Positions 8,278-16,671 of a stretch of 64,000 nt of DNA are shown one piece after another (positions within the stretch are counted from its first letter, which is position 1; the number at the start of each line of letters is the position of its first letter). A program made the position numbers and the translations under genes. This DNA is from Bradyrhizobium iriomotense. Lineage in GTDB: Bacteria; Pseudomonadota; Alphaproteobacteria; Rhizobiales; Xanthobacteraceae. The notes under the pieces are model-generated. The model was not told the origin of the DNA, did no database searches, and worked only from the letters and a program-made list of their open reading frames with translations. The stretch lies in the NCBI RefSeq assembly GCF_018129405.1, contig NZ_JAFCLP010000014.1, positions 1-64,000 on the forward strand. Direction: 5' to 3'.

Positions 8278-8313
8278 GCGGCCTGCGGACGGAGGAGAAC
8301 GTCCGCAGGCCGC
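8278..8313. repeat. Perfect 14-bp-stem hairpin between ABC and MATE genes
   Basis: Arms GCGGCCTGCGGACG (8278-8291) and CGTCCGCAGGCCGC (8300-8313) enclose an 8-nt loop. There is no T-run after it, so it is better seen as an mRNA-stabilising or partial-termination hairpin than a standard terminator. It begins 3 nt after the ABC stop codon. Confidence 0.7.
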
Positions 8314-8340
8314 GAAGGATCAGGGCAGGGATGGACTGAC

Positions 8341-9747
8341 ATGAAAGATCTGACGCGCGGCTCCATCGTGGGCCACATTCTGAGCATGGCGCCACCGATC
8401 GTGGTTGGCATGATCACGATCATGATCTGCCAGCTCGTCGACCTCTACTTCGTCTCGAGCCTGGGCGAGGCTGCGATCGCGGGCGTCGCCGCAGCCGGCA
8501 ACGCCGGCTTTCTCGTCAATGCCCTAATGCAGGTGCTCGGCGTCGGCACGGTTGCGTTGGTGGCGCATGCCGTGGGCCGCAAGGACCGTGGCGATGCCAA
8601 TCTGGTGTTCAACCAGTCGGTCGTCCTGTCGGTGCTGTTCGGGCTGCTGACACTGGTTGCGGGTTTCGCGCTGTCGCGTCCCTATATGCGCGCGGTCGCG
8701 GCCGATGAGGCAACGGTCGAAGCCGGCACCGTCTATCTGCTCTGGTTCATGCCGGCGCTGGCGCTGCAATTCGCGACGCAAGTGATGGCGTCCGCATTGC
8801 GGGCGACCGGCATCGTGCGGCCGAGCATGCTGGTGCAGGCGCTCGCGGTGGGCATCAACATAGCGCTGGCGCCGATCCTGATCTCGGGCTGGGGCACCGG
8901 GCATCCGCTTGGGGTCGCCGGGGCCGGCCTCGCAAGCTCGATTGCCGTCTTCATCGGCGTGCTGATGCTGCTCGCGTATTTCCTGAAGCTGGAGCGCTAC
9001 GTCGCCTTTCATCCCGCGCAATGGCGGCCTCAGCTTCGGCAGTGGAAGAGAATCCTCAATGTCGGCCTGCCCGCTGGCGGTGAGTTCGTGATGGTCTTCA
9101 TCATCATGGCCGTGGGCTATTATGTGCTGAGCGTTTTCGGCCCGGCGGCGCAGGCCGGATTTGGTATCGGCACGCGTCTCCTCGGCCTGATCCAGATGCC
9201 TGCGCTCGCCGTCGCGCTGGCTGCGGGGCCCATCGCCGGCCAGAACTTCGGCGCCGGCAATGGCGCGCGTGTGCGGGAGACCTTTGTCAAGGCGGCGCTT
9301 GTCGCGACTGCCGTGATGATTGTCTTCCTGATCCTCGCGCAGCTCGCGCCAGGTCTGTTGCTTGCCGGCTTCTCGAATGATCGGGAGACGATGGCAGTTG
9401 CGTCGCTCTTCCTGCGCATCGTCTCGTTCAACATGGTGGCGCAGGGGCTGATCTTCACCACCTCCAGCACGTTCCAGGGGCTCGGCAACACCAAGCCCGT
9501 GCTGGTGACCTCGGCAATGCGGGTCCTCACCTATTCCCTGCCGTCGATCTGGCTCTCGACGTGGCCGGGCTTTCGGATGGAGCATGTCTGGTATTTGTCG
9601 ATCGCGACGACGACGCTTCAGGCCGCGCTGAGCGTGTGGTTGCTACACCGCGAGTTCGGCAAGCGTCTGGCGCCACTGCGGCACCCCGAGGTTCCGGTGC
9701 AGATGGAGGCTGAGCCTGAAGCGCCTCCCGCGCGTGCACCGGCGTAG
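8341..9747 (+). CDS. MATE-family efflux transporter
   Basis: 468 residues with about 12 membrane spans in two similar halves, as in NorM-type MATE proteins (APPIVVGMITIMICQLVDLYF in the first half; LNVGLPAGGEFVMVFIIMAVG opening the second). It would expel cationic drugs or metabolites using a sodium or proton gradient. It follows the ABC exporter by 66 bp, in the same direction and without a clear promoter of its own, so the pair may form one export unit. The C-terminal tail is short and Pro/Glu-rich. Its substrate cannot be told from sequence. Confidence 0.93.
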   Translation: MKDLTRGSIVGHILSMAPPIVVGMITIMICQLVDLYFVSSLGEAAIAGVAAAGNAGFLVNALMQVLGVGTVALVAHAVGRKDRGDANLVFNQSVVLSVLFGLLTLVAGFALSRPYMRAVAADEATVEAGTVYLLWFMPALALQFATQVMASALRATGIVRPSMLVQALAVGINIALAPILISGWGTGHPLGVAGAGLASSIAVFIGVLMLLAYFLKLERYVAFHPAQWRPQLRQWKRILNVGLPAGGEFVMVFIIMAVGYYVLSVFGPAAQAGFGIGTRLLGLIQMPALAVALAAGPIAGQNFGAGNGARVRETFVKAALVATAVMIVFLILAQLAPGLLLAGFSNDRETMAVASLFLRIVSFNMVAQGLIFTTSSTFQGLGNTKPVLVTSAMRVLTYSLPSIWLSTWPGFRMEHVWYLSIATTTLQAALSVWLLHREFGKRLAPLRHPEVPVQMEAEPEAPPARAPA

Positions 9748-9777
9748 CGATGGCTGATTGTTGTGTTGGCGTGCGCG

Positions 9778-10521
9778 TCAGTGCGCGCCAAGACTGTTCC
9801 AGACGAGGGTGAGCCCCGACAGGAACAAGAGGCCGAGCACGACATCGCCGAAATGCTTGTCGTTCAGCGCGCGATAGACGCGCGCGCCCGCCCATGCGCC
9901 GATCAGCGTGCCCGGAAACGCGACAGCTGCGAGCCAGACAACCTTGAAGGCGACGAGGCCCGACGCCGTCTGCAACGCCAGGGCGGTGGCGAGCACCGTG
10001 AAATTGAAGAGCTGGAAGATGCCGCGCCGCTCGTGCTTGTTCCAGCCGCGGATGTTGGCCCACAGGATCGGCAGCGGCCCGGATAGTCCGGCAAGTCCGC
10101 CCAGTATGCCGCCGGCAAAACCGATCGCGCCGTCGGCGATCCGGCCGCCGAACTTGACGGCGAGCGACCTCTTGTTGAAATACAGTGCGCTCGAAAAGAT
10201 CAGGATCAGCACGCCGACGCTCAGCTTGAACGCTATTGGATCCGCGGAGGCGACCATCATGGTCCCGAGCGGCACGCCGATCAGTCCGCCGATCAGGAAC
10301 GGCCAGACCAGCGAAAGATCAAAACTCTTCCACATCGACGGCAGTGTCGAGGTCTGCGCGATCACCGAGCAGATCAGCACCAGCGGAACCGCGAGCGAGG
10401 GCGGCAGAACGTAGAGCCAGATCCCGAGCGCCATCAGCGCCGTTCCGAATCCGGCAAGGCCCGAGACAAAGCCCCCGGCCAATGCACCGAGCAGCAGCAG
10501 CGCGTAGGTGGTCGTTTCCAA
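9778..10521 (-). CDS. TauE/SafE-family (TSUP) membrane permease
   Basis: 247 residues with about eight membrane spans and the two repeated halves typical of TSUP carriers, which move sulfonates, sulfite or other organic anions. The N-terminal repeat has GGFVSGLAGFGTALMALGI and the C-terminal repeat has GFAGGILGGLAGLSGPLPILW. The start codon is TTG, chosen because AAGGA lies 7 nt upstream; no ATG fits. It converges with the MATE gene (30 bp between stops). No sulfur-metabolism gene is nearby, so the substrate is open. Confidence 0.9.
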   Translation of the reverse strand: METTTYALLLLGALAGGFVSGLAGFGTALMALGIWLYVLPPSLAVPLVLICSVIAQTSTLPSMWKSFDLSLVWPFLIGGLIGVPLGTMMVASADPIAFKLSVGVLILIFSSALYFNKRSLAVKFGGRIADGAIGFAGGILGGLAGLSGPLPILWANIRGWNKHERRGIFQLFNFTVLATALALQTASGLVAFKVVWLAAVAFPGTLIGAWAGARVYRALNDKHFGDVVLGLLFLSGLTLVWNSLGAH

Positions 10522-10737
10522 CAGACTGTCCTTGAAATGGGCGATCCCGAACTGTTGATCGCCACTGCCCGCATAGCACAGCCGCGGCCATCGAGGTCAA
10601 TTTCAAAACCGCACGCAAGCGTGATCCCGGAGGGCGGGCATTCGCGGAAGACGCGCCTACATGACGCCCGTACTTTAATCTTGGGGCCTGCCGGGCGTCA
10701 CGCCGCACCGTCCCTGATGAGATGATGGAGCATGATC

Positions 10738-10998
10738 ATGACCCGCATGAACATTGCCGTTGCGGCCGCGCTGTTATCGGCCGCCGCCCTGACACCGACA
10801 TTGGCGCAGGCGCAGTTTTCCGAGCCTGCAGCCTATCAGGCCGCGCATCCCGACCGCGATGTGCTCAATGGCGGCCAGCTCACGCCCGCGGGGCGCGCAG
10901 CCCGTGGCGAGGCAGTGGCCCCGAGCGAGGCCTATGCGGCTTATCCGTCAGCCGTTGCGCCTGCCGTCCGCCCGCGCCATCGCCGGCATCATCAATAA
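10738..10998 (+). CDS. Small secreted protein of unknown function
   Basis: 86 residues: a signal peptide (MTRMNIAVAAALL, cleavage near AQA-QF) and a mature part of about 62 residues with Ala/Pro-rich sequence and a His/Arg-rich end (RPRHRRHHQ). Of three nearby ATGs, the one at 10738 is best placed, 7 nt after GGAG; the first ATG at 10732 would be too close. Related Ala-rich secreted peptides are common in rhizobia, but no function is recognised. The basic His-rich tail could bind metal or nucleic acid. Confidence 0.7.
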   Translation: MTRMNIAVAAALLSAAALTPTLAQAQFSEPAAYQAAHPDRDVLNGGQLTPAGRAARGEAVAPSEAYAAYPSAVAPAVRPRHRRHHQ

Positions 10999-11011
10999 GA
11001 GACTTATTGTT

Positions 11012-11103
11012 TGAGCATGATCTCCGCGCAAACGCGTTCCGCCTTTGTCGCGAGGGAAAACCGCTGCGCACTTTGCGCTAACGCGGCCCTTCGGGTCCGG
11101 ATC
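11012..11103. repeat. Degenerate GAGCATGATC-type intergenic repeat
   Basis: The segment begins TTGAGCATGATCTCCGCGCA, contains GGAAAACCGCTGCGCACTTTGC, and ends GGGTCCGGATCCTGCGCT. It resembles a worn copy of a widespread Bradyrhizobium element built from GAGCATGATC ... GGAAAACCG ... CGGATCATGCTC. It fills the gap between the small secreted protein and the MocR gene. Recognition is from memory, with only partial inverted symmetry left. Confidence 0.45.
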
Positions 11104-11108
11104 CTGCG

Positions 11109-12479
11109 CTAGACGATCTGCCTGGTGTCGGCGGGCTTGTGCAGTGCGCCGATCAGGATGCGCAGCGCTTCCGTCAACTCGGCCCTGTTGCGCGCCGCGC
11201 CCAGCGAGACGCGTGCGGCATGTGGGGCCGTCCCATCGACGGTGAAGGCATCGCCGGCCACGATCGCGAGTCCATTCCGCAGCAGATGCGCCGCGACGTC
11301 GGGGTGTCCTTCCGGCAACCGCAGCCATAGATGATGCGCCGCAGACTTGGCGAGGAATTGAAAGCGTTTCAATGCACGCTGCGCGAGCTGCTGACGCCCG
11401 ACCGCCTCGTTGCGAATGGCAGTGATGATGCGGTCGGCGATGCCGGTCTCGATCCAGTGCGTCACCAGCGCGACCATCAGTGGCGCCGGCATCTGCACGG
11501 TGGCCTGCAGATGGCCGCGCATCTGAAGCTGAGTGTCGCCGTCAGGCGTCACCAGATAGGCGACACGCAGTGCAGGTGCGATGCATTTTGACAGCGTGGT
11601 CGCGAGATAAGTCCGGTCCGGAATGAGGTTCGCGATCGGCGAAGCCGAGCGATCGAGCAGCCCGTAGGCGTCGTCCTCGATCAGGACCGTATCGGCATCG
11701 CGGATGATCCTGGCGATGGCATTGCGGCGCTCGGAAGACAGCGTTGCCGTGGTCGGATTGTGCAGCGTCGGAATGAGATAGACGGCCTTCGGCTTGTGCG
11801 TCCGGCAGGCCTTTGCCAGCGCATCGGGCAAGATGCCGCCGTCATCCATGGCGATGCCGACGAGCTTGACGCCGAGCCGCGCGGCGGCGGCCTTGATGCC
11901 GGGGAAGGTGAGGGCTTCGGTCAACACGATGTCGCCGGGGCGCGCGAGATGGGCGAGCAGGTTGAACAGGATCGTCTGCGCGCCGGGAAAGATCACAAGC
12001 CTGTCGGCGTGCGCGTGCGGGACGCGTGCGCGCATCCAGCGCGCTGCGACCTCGCGCTCATGCACGCTGCCGCCGGGCGGCTGATAGTTCAGGAACGCGG
12101 TCAGGCCCGATTGCGCGCGGAGGGCTTCCAGCCCCGCGACGATGCGCTCGTCGAGCTGTGCCTCGAGCGGATGCGGCGGTACGTTCATCGAGAGATCGAT
12201 CGCGACCGGATGCGGCAGGTCGACTGCGCGGCGTGCGCTGGTCTCCGACACGAACGATCCCTGGCCGACGCGGGCCTCCATGATGCCGCGGCGCCGCGCC
12301 TCGGTGTAGGCGCGCGTCACGGTGGTGAGGTCGATGCCGAGGGCTTTTGCCAGCGCGCGCTGCGTCGGCAGTTGCTGGCCGCGCACGAGTCTCCCGGCGG
12401 CGATGTCGGCCTCCATGGCGTCGACGATGCGCTGGTAAAGCGGCCCGCTCAGCTCCGAGATTGTAGGAGTCCAATCCAT
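11109..12479 (-). CDS. MocR-family regulator (GntR DNA-binding plus aminotransferase-like domain)
   Basis: 456 residues. The N-terminal winged helix-turn-helix (about 10-75; GQQLPTQRALAKALGIDLTTVTRAY) is GntR type. The rest is a fold-type I aminotransferase domain, with the usual PLP region and a Schiff-base Lys in TTLSKCIAPALRVAYL. MocR proteins sense PLP-linked amino compounds and usually control a divergent gene. Here that gene encodes a DUF983 protein, and the 79-bp gap holds phased direct repeats suited to MocR binding. The effector is unknown. The frame is intact and of normal length. Confidence 0.93.
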   Translation of the reverse strand: MDWTPTISELSGPLYQRIVDAMEADIAAGRLVRGQQLPTQRALAKALGIDLTTVTRAYTEARRRGIMEARVGQGSFVSETSARRAVDLPHPVAIDLSMNVPPHPLEAQLDERIVAGLEALRAQSGLTAFLNYQPPGGSVHEREVAARWMRARVPHAHADRLVIFPGAQTILFNLLAHLARPGDIVLTEALTFPGIKAAAARLGVKLVGIAMDDGGILPDALAKACRTHKPKAVYLIPTLHNPTTATLSSERRNAIARIIRDADTVLIEDDAYGLLDRSASPIANLIPDRTYLATTLSKCIAPALRVAYLVTPDGDTQLQMRGHLQATVQMPAPLMVALVTHWIETGIADRIITAIRNEAVGRQQLAQRALKRFQFLAKSAAHHLWLRLPEGHPDVAAHLLRNGLAIVAGDAFTVDGTAPHAARVSLGAARNRAELTEALRILIGALHKPADTRQIV

Positions 12480-12491
12480 GCAATTTAGGCC

Positions 12492-12534
12492 AATATCCTT
12501 TGAATGTATGGATGCAGGATATTATTGTATGGAT
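12492..12534. promoter_or_regulatory. Putative MocR operator: phased direct repeats
   Basis: TGTATGGAT occurs at 12505-12513 and 12526-12534, exactly 21 bp (two helical turns) apart. An inverted pair AATATCCT/AGGATATT (12492-12499, 12516-12523) overlaps them. Several MocR regulators bind direct repeats on one DNA face, so this is the likely control site for both divergent genes. Confidence 0.55.
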
Positions 12535-12558
12535 CATCAGAACGGAAGAGGTGTCGTC

Positions 12559-12987
12559 ATGACGACCGGTTCAGTTTCCCTGGCAAAGGCGATGTGGCGC
12601 GGTTTTCGCGGCAAGTGCCCGAACTGCGGTGAAGGACACATGTTCGGACGCTTCCTGAAAGTGGCCGAGGCTTGCGATCATTGCGGCGAGGAGCTGTTCC
12701 ACCAGCGCGCCGATGATTTTCCGGCCTATCTGGTGATGGTCGTGGTCGGTCACCTCGTCGTGCCTGCGATCCTCGCAATCGAGACCGCCTATGCGCCTGC
12801 GGTGTGGCTGCAATTGGCCGTGTGGCTGCCGGTGACGCTGTTCGCTTCGCTTGCGTTGCTGCAGCCGACCAAAGGCGCCATCGTCGGCCTGCAATGGCAG
12901 CTCGGCATGCATGGCTTTGAGGCCGGCAAGTTGCGGCGCGAGGCAGGTGCGCCGGTCTTGGCAAAAGTGAATACGCGCGCGGCCTGA
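12559..12987 (+). CDS. DUF983 family membrane protein
   Basis: 142 residues from the ATG at 12559, which follows a GGAAGAGG ribosome site; the frame opens earlier but that extension overlaps the operator. The N-terminus has a rubredoxin-like Cys4 motif (CPNCGEGHMF ... CDHCG), typical of DUF983, followed by two membrane helices (about 53-75 and 80-105). It should be a small inner-membrane zinc-binding protein; the family has no settled function. It is divergent from the MocR regulator, which probably controls it. Confidence 0.88.
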   Translation: MTTGSVSLAKAMWRGFRGKCPNCGEGHMFGRFLKVAEACDHCGEELFHQRADDFPAYLVMVVVGHLVVPAILAIETAYAPAVWLQLAVWLPVTLFASLALLQPTKGAIVGLQWQLGMHGFEAGKLRREAGAPVLAKVNTRAA

Positions 12988-13066
12988 AGCGACGGCGTTT
13001 ACATCGCGCGACGGCGCCGGAGGCGCTGATGAAGACGCTGCAGGAGATCGTGGCGTAAGCAGCGGC

Positions 13067-13109
13067 AAAAAATGGTGAGGGGTCCGATGCGGTCAGCATC
13101 GAACCCCTC
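13067..13109 (-). terminator. Intrinsic terminator downstream of rnpB
   Basis: Read on the minus strand, a 14-bp stem with one mismatch (GAGGGGTTCGATGC with GCATCGGACCCCTC, 5-nt loop) is followed by ACCATTTTTT. The T-run is present only on this strand, so it ends leftward transcription, most simply that of RNase P RNA about 70 nt upstream. Confidence 0.75.
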
Positions 13110-13180
13110 GTTGCTTCCTAGTTAAGACGCGCTTTCCTGACGCGAACCGGAACTCCACTTCGCTCGAAAGCGCTTTAGAA

Positions 13181-13661
13181 TATCAGCCGGCCTGTAAGCC
13201 GGGTTCTGTAGGGCACCGCCCGCTTGCGCGAGCGATACGTGACGGCCATTCCTCTGGGACCATGTTTGCACATGGCCTCGAGCAACCTACCCGGACGGCG
13301 GGCCTGACATCGCCCCGCGGCGTTGTCGCTTTCGCGAACAGCCCGCTACGCCGTCCCTATTCGGTTTTGCTCCCGGTGGGGTTTACCATGCCGGCCCCGT
13401 TGCCGGCGCCGCGGTGCGCTCTTACCGCACCTTTTCACCCTTACCTGCCTACGCAGCTTACGCTGCTACGGCACGGCAGGCCCGCGGGCTTGCCGCGCCA
13501 AAGCCCCGAAGGGGCGACGGCGGGCGGTTCGTTCTCTGTGGCACTTTCCCTGGGGTTGCCCCCGCCGGATGTTATCCGGCACCGCATGTCAAGGGAGCCC
13601 GGACTTTCCTCCCCGGCGGCCTTTCGGCACCTGCCGGAGCGGCCGTCCGGCCGACTGACGG
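13181..13661 (-). ncRNA. rnpB: RNase P RNA (bacterial type A)
   Basis: The minus strand carries the conserved core of the tRNA 5'-processing ribozyme. GAGGAAAGTCCGGGCTCC lies near the 5' end (P4 and CR-I), GGTAAGGGTGAAAAGGTGCGG and GAGCGCACCG are in the middle, and GAGGAATGGCCG and ACAGAACCCGGCTTACAGGCC are near the 3' end (CR-V and P4 3' strand). The ends are set by the P1 pairing of TCAGTCGGCC (13658-13649) with GGCCGGCTGA (13192-13183), so they are good to a few bases. Several open frames cross it on both strands and are not genes. A CTTGAC-type promoter lies upstream and a terminator downstream. Confidence 0.95.
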
Positions 13662-13667
13662 GACTAC

Positions 13668-13696
13668 GCATGGAGCATTTGTGACGGTTCCGTCAA
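13668..13696 (-). promoter_or_regulatory. Candidate rnpB promoter
   Basis: On the minus strand CTTGACG ends at 13691, with CCATGC 17 bp further and the inferred RNA start about 7 nt beyond that. The -35 matches the CTTGAC word common in strong alphaproteobacterial stable-RNA promoters; the -10 is weak. Confidence 0.45.
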
Positions 13697-13808
13697 GCCG
13701 AGATCACAGCGCACGCGGCCTGCAAATAATTTATCCTGAAGATGTCGTTTGGAGCGCGCCCCGTTCGACTGGATGTCGGCGACACAGCCGAACAACAGGA
13801 GTGAAGCG

Positions 13809-14162
13809 ATGCAGTATCTGCTGATGATCTACCAGAACGAGGTCGAGTACGCGAAGAACGATGCGGCGACCAGCCAGAAGATGCTGGCCGAATATCAGGC
13901 CTTCACGCAAGCCATCGTCCAGAGCGGCAATTTCAAGGCCGGCGACCGGCTTCGGCCGACAACCACCGCCACGACCGTGCGCGTGCGCGACGGCAAGACG
14001 CTGACGACCGACGGCCCGTTCGCGGAGACGCGCGAGCAGCTTGGCGGCTATTACCTCGTCGAAGCCAAGGATCTCAACGCGGCGATCGAGATTGCGGCGC
14101 GGATTCCCAGCGCACGCATCGGGTCGATCGAGGTGCGGCCGATCTGGGTGTACGACAAGTGA
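13809..14162 (+). CDS. YciI-like (DGPF-motif) protein
   Basis: 117 residues forming one YCII/DGPF domain: MQYLLMIYQNE at the start and the diagnostic TTDGPFAETREQLGGYYL near residues 71-88. Such proteins adopt a ferredoxin-like fold and typically sit beside ECF42-type sigma factors, as here: the sigma gene starts 121 bp downstream in the same direction. The enzymatic or sensory role of the DGPF partner is not settled. The start at 13809 lies after GGAGTGAAGCG. A palindromic repeat separates the two genes. Confidence 0.92.
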   Translation: MQYLLMIYQNEVEYAKNDAATSQKMLAEYQAFTQAIVQSGNFKAGDRLRPTTTATTVRVRDGKTLTTDGPFAETREQLGGYYLVEAKDLNAAIEIAARIPSARIGSIEVRPIWVYDK

Positions 14163-14168
14163 GCACTG

Positions 14169-14266
14169 TCGTTCCGGGGCGGCCCGAAGGGCCGAACTAT
14201 GGTGCGCAATTGCGCACTAGAGAACCTCGAGATTCCGGGTTCGTGCTTCGCACGCCCCGGAATGAC
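14169..14266. repeat. Palindromic repeat, CATTCCGGGGCG family
   Basis: Outer words CGTTCCGGGGCG and ACGCCCCGGAATGAC pair, with the inner palindromic core CTCGAGATTCCGGGTTCG. The same family occurs at 15523-15602, 24259-24338, 30993-31089 and 51497-51574. This copy also carries the insert ACTATGGTGCGCAATTGCGC shared with 30993-31089. Confidence 0.8.
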
Positions 14267-14283
14267 GTGCAAAGCATCATTCA

Positions 14284-15519
14284 ATGACCCCGAGCGAGAT
14301 CGAAACCATCTTCCGCGACGAGGCGGGGCGGGCGCTGGCCACGCTGATCCGCCTCGTCGGCGATTTCGATCTGGCCGAGGACGCGCTGCAGGACGCATTT
14401 GCGGTCGCGCTGGAGCGCTGGTCGTTGTCCGAGGTGCCCGACAACCCGCGTGCCTGGCTGGTCAATGTCGCCAAGCACAAGGCGATCGACCGCATCCGCC
14501 GCCAGGCCGTCTTCCGCGGCAAGCAGCAGGCGCTGGTGCATGAGCTCGAGCTGAACACGCTGAGCGCCGACGAGGCGACGGCAACGCTCGACGACGACAT
14601 GCTGCGGCTGATCTTCACCTGCTGCCATCCCGCGTTCGCGCCGGAGGTCCGGGTGGCGCTGACGCTGCGCACCGTGTGCGGGCTCTCGACGGCGCAGGTG
14701 GCGCGCGCCTTTCTCGTCGGCGAGGAGGCGATGGCGCAGCGGCTCGTCCGCGCCAAGCAGAAGATCAGGCTTGCCGGCATTCCCTATGAGGTGCCGGAGC
14801 GCGAGGCGCTGGCGCCGCGGCTCGATGGCGTGCTCGCCGTAATCTATCTCGTCTTCACCGAAGGCTATGTTGCAACGTCAGGCGCAGACCTGATGCGACC
14901 GGATCTCGCCGTCGAAGCCATCCGGCTCGGCCGCTTGCTCGACCGGCTGATGCCTGATCGCAGCGGCATCAAGGGCCTCCTGGCCCTGATGCTGCTGCAC
15001 GATGCGCGCCGCGCCGGCCGCAAAACCGCCGCGGGCGACATCGTGCTGCTGGAAGAGCAGGACCGCACGCTCTGGGATCGCACGCAGATCGAGGAGGGCC
15101 TGCGTCTGGTTGACGACGCGCTGCGCATACCCGGCCGGCCGCAACCCTATGCGGTGCAGGCCGCGATCGCCGCGCTGCATGCGCGCGCGCCGAGCTTCGA
15201 GGCGACCGACTGGCCGCAGATTGCAGGGTTGTACGAGGTGCTGCTGCGCATCAATCCGTCGCCGGTGATCGAGCTCAATCATGCCGCGGCGGTGTCGATG
15301 GTCGACGGCCCGGCACGCGCGCTCGATCTCGTCGATGCGACCGCGGCGCGCGGCGGACTCGATGGCTATGAGCTGCTGCCAGCGGTGCGCGCGGATCTGT
15401 TGCGACGGTTGGGGCGGAAGGACGAGGCGATGGAGGCGTATGTCGCGGCTACGGCTGCGACACAGTTGGAGCCGCTGCGACGGTTGTATGCGCGGCGTAT
15501 GAGGGAGATGGACAACTAG
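14284..15519 (+). CDS. ECF42-type RNA polymerase sigma factor with long C-terminal extension
   Basis: 411 residues, about twice the usual ECF length. Sigma region 2 (about 10-80; [40 protein letters not shown]) and region 4 (about 105-165; [20 protein letters not shown]) are followed by a roughly 230-residue helical extension with TPR-like features ([20 protein letters not shown]). This layout and the YciI/DGPF neighbour define the ECF42 group, which lacks a classical anti-sigma factor and is thought to need its C-terminal domain for activity. No anti-sigma gene is adjacent. Its targets may include the DGPF gene. Confidence 0.93.
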   Translation: MTPSEIETIFRDEAGRALATLIRLVGDFDLAEDALQDAFAVALERWSLSEVPDNPRAWLVNVAKHKAIDRIRRQAVFRGKQQALVHELELNTLSADEATATLDDDMLRLIFTCCHPAFAPEVRVALTLRTVCGLSTAQVARAFLVGEEAMAQRLVRAKQKIRLAGIPYEVPEREALAPRLDGVLAVIYLVFTEGYVATSGADLMRPDLAVEAIRLGRLLDRLMPDRSGIKGLLALMLLHDARRAGRKTAAGDIVLLEEQDRTLWDRTQIEEGLRLVDDALRIPGRPQPYAVQAAIAALHARAPSFEATDWPQIAGLYEVLLRINPSPVIELNHAAAVSMVDGPARALDLVDATAARGGLDGYELLPAVRADLLRRLGRKDEAMEAYVAATAATQLEPLRRLYARRMREMDN

Positions 15520-15522
15520 CAC

Positions 15523-15602
15523 CGTCATTCCGGGGCGATGCGAAGCATCGAACCCGGAATCTCGAGATTCCGGGTTCGCACTTCGTGCGCCCCGGAATGA
15601 CG
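15523..15602. repeat. Palindromic repeat, CATTCCGGGGCG family
   Basis: Near-perfect hairpin: CGTCATTCCGGGGCGATGCG pairs with GCGCCCCGGAATGACG, with the centre GGAATCTCGAGATTCC. It lies between the convergent sigma-factor and amidase genes, where it could end transcription from both sides. Confidence 0.82.
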
Positions 15603-15612
15603 GCTGGCGCCG

Positions 15613-16470
15613 TCACTTCGACGCGACCGGCGTCCCATCCGCCGGCAGGCTCGCCAATAGCGCCTGCAATGTCGACAGCGTGGAGTGATCCGCAACACCG
15701 TCGAGCCGCGCCGGGCGGAAATGGCGCTGGAAGGCGGTGATGACCTCCATGGTCGCGGCGTCGTATTTGCCGGTGAGGGGAACGCCGTAGCCGTATCTGG
15801 CGAGCGCCTGCTGCATGCTCAGCACCGCGTCGCTGATGGTGCCGAGCATCAGGCTCTCGCCGCGCACGACCGGTGCGGGCGTCACCCAGTGACCGACGCC
15901 GGAATTGGCCAGCGAATGCCACGGAAACTTTTCGCCGGGATCCTTCTTGCGCGCGGGGGCGACGTCGGAATGGCCGAGCACCCGGTGCGCAGGTACCTTG
16001 CGGCGGAGTATGATGCCGCGGCACAGCGCGATCACGGCCGCGATCTGGCGCAGCGGAAACTCCGGATAGCCCCAGTCGTGGCCGCGATTGACGATCTCGA
16101 TGCCGATCGAGCAGGAATTGACGTCGTCCTCGCCGGCCCAGGACGAGACGCCGGCGTGCCAGGCGCGCTTGGCCTCGGGAACGCATTGCACGATGCGGCC
16201 GTCCTCCAGCACGACGTAATGCGCCGACACTTCCGTGCCCGCCGTGCACAGCCGCGCCAACGCACCCTCGACGTCGGGCATGCCGGTGTAGTGCAGCACG
16301 ATCATGTCCACCTGCCGCCCCTTGTTGCGCTCGCCATAGTTCGGCGAGGGGATGATGTCCGAGACGATCGAGGAATCCGGCTCGAACGTCCGCATGTTCG
16401 CCGCGGCCTTGGGAACCGGGAGAACGCGTTGACGCTTCGAATCAGTTCCAGACGGCGAACCGGACGACAT
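15613..16470 (-). CDS. N-acetylmuramoyl-L-alanine amidase (AmpD-like) with peptidoglycan-binding domain
   Basis: About 285 residues. The amidase_2 domain spans roughly 45-185, with zinc and catalytic positions visible (IVLHYTGM; GIEIVNRG; LGHSDVAPARKKDPG). A PG_binding_1 domain follows (about 210-275; ALARYGYGVPLTGKYDAATMEVITAFQRHF). It should cut the bond between MurNAc and L-Ala in wall turnover products. No signal peptide is seen, which fits a cytoplasmic recycling role. The start is uncertain: TTG 16503, ATG 16470 (chosen) and ATG 16395 are all in frame. It is divergent from the dcw cluster. Confidence 0.9.
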   Translation of the reverse strand: MSSGSPSGTDSKRQRVLPVPKAAANMRTFEPDSSIVSDIIPSPNYGERNKGRQVDMIVLHYTGMPDVEGALARLCTAGTEVSAHYVVLEDGRIVQCVPEAKRAWHAGVSSWAGEDDVNSCSIGIEIVNRGHDWGYPEFPLRQIAAVIALCRGIILRRKVPAHRVLGHSDVAPARKKDPGEKFPWHSLANSGVGHWVTPAPVVRGESLMLGTISDAVLSMQQALARYGYGVPLTGKYDAATMEVITAFQRHFRPARLDGVADHSTLSTLQALLASLPADGTPVASK

Positions 16471-16671
16471 AAGCAGCTCAAGTCGGACAGGAGAGTGGGC
16501 CAAGCCCTTCTCTTTACTATTCCTTTACCCTCCGCTGTGCGCAATCGCGCGACGCGGTTAACGGATGCATTTTAGACAGGGTGTGTGGATGAGGCATCAC
16601 CATCGCCTCACCTTTTCGACTTGTAACGAGCCGATCAACGCTTTCTTAACGCTAAGGGCCGTTACTGAGAG

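Noticed and set aside
13262-13684. Several open frames between 13.2 and 13.8 kb
   Set aside because: The region is RNase P RNA on the minus strand, supported by P1 pairing and conserved core sequence.
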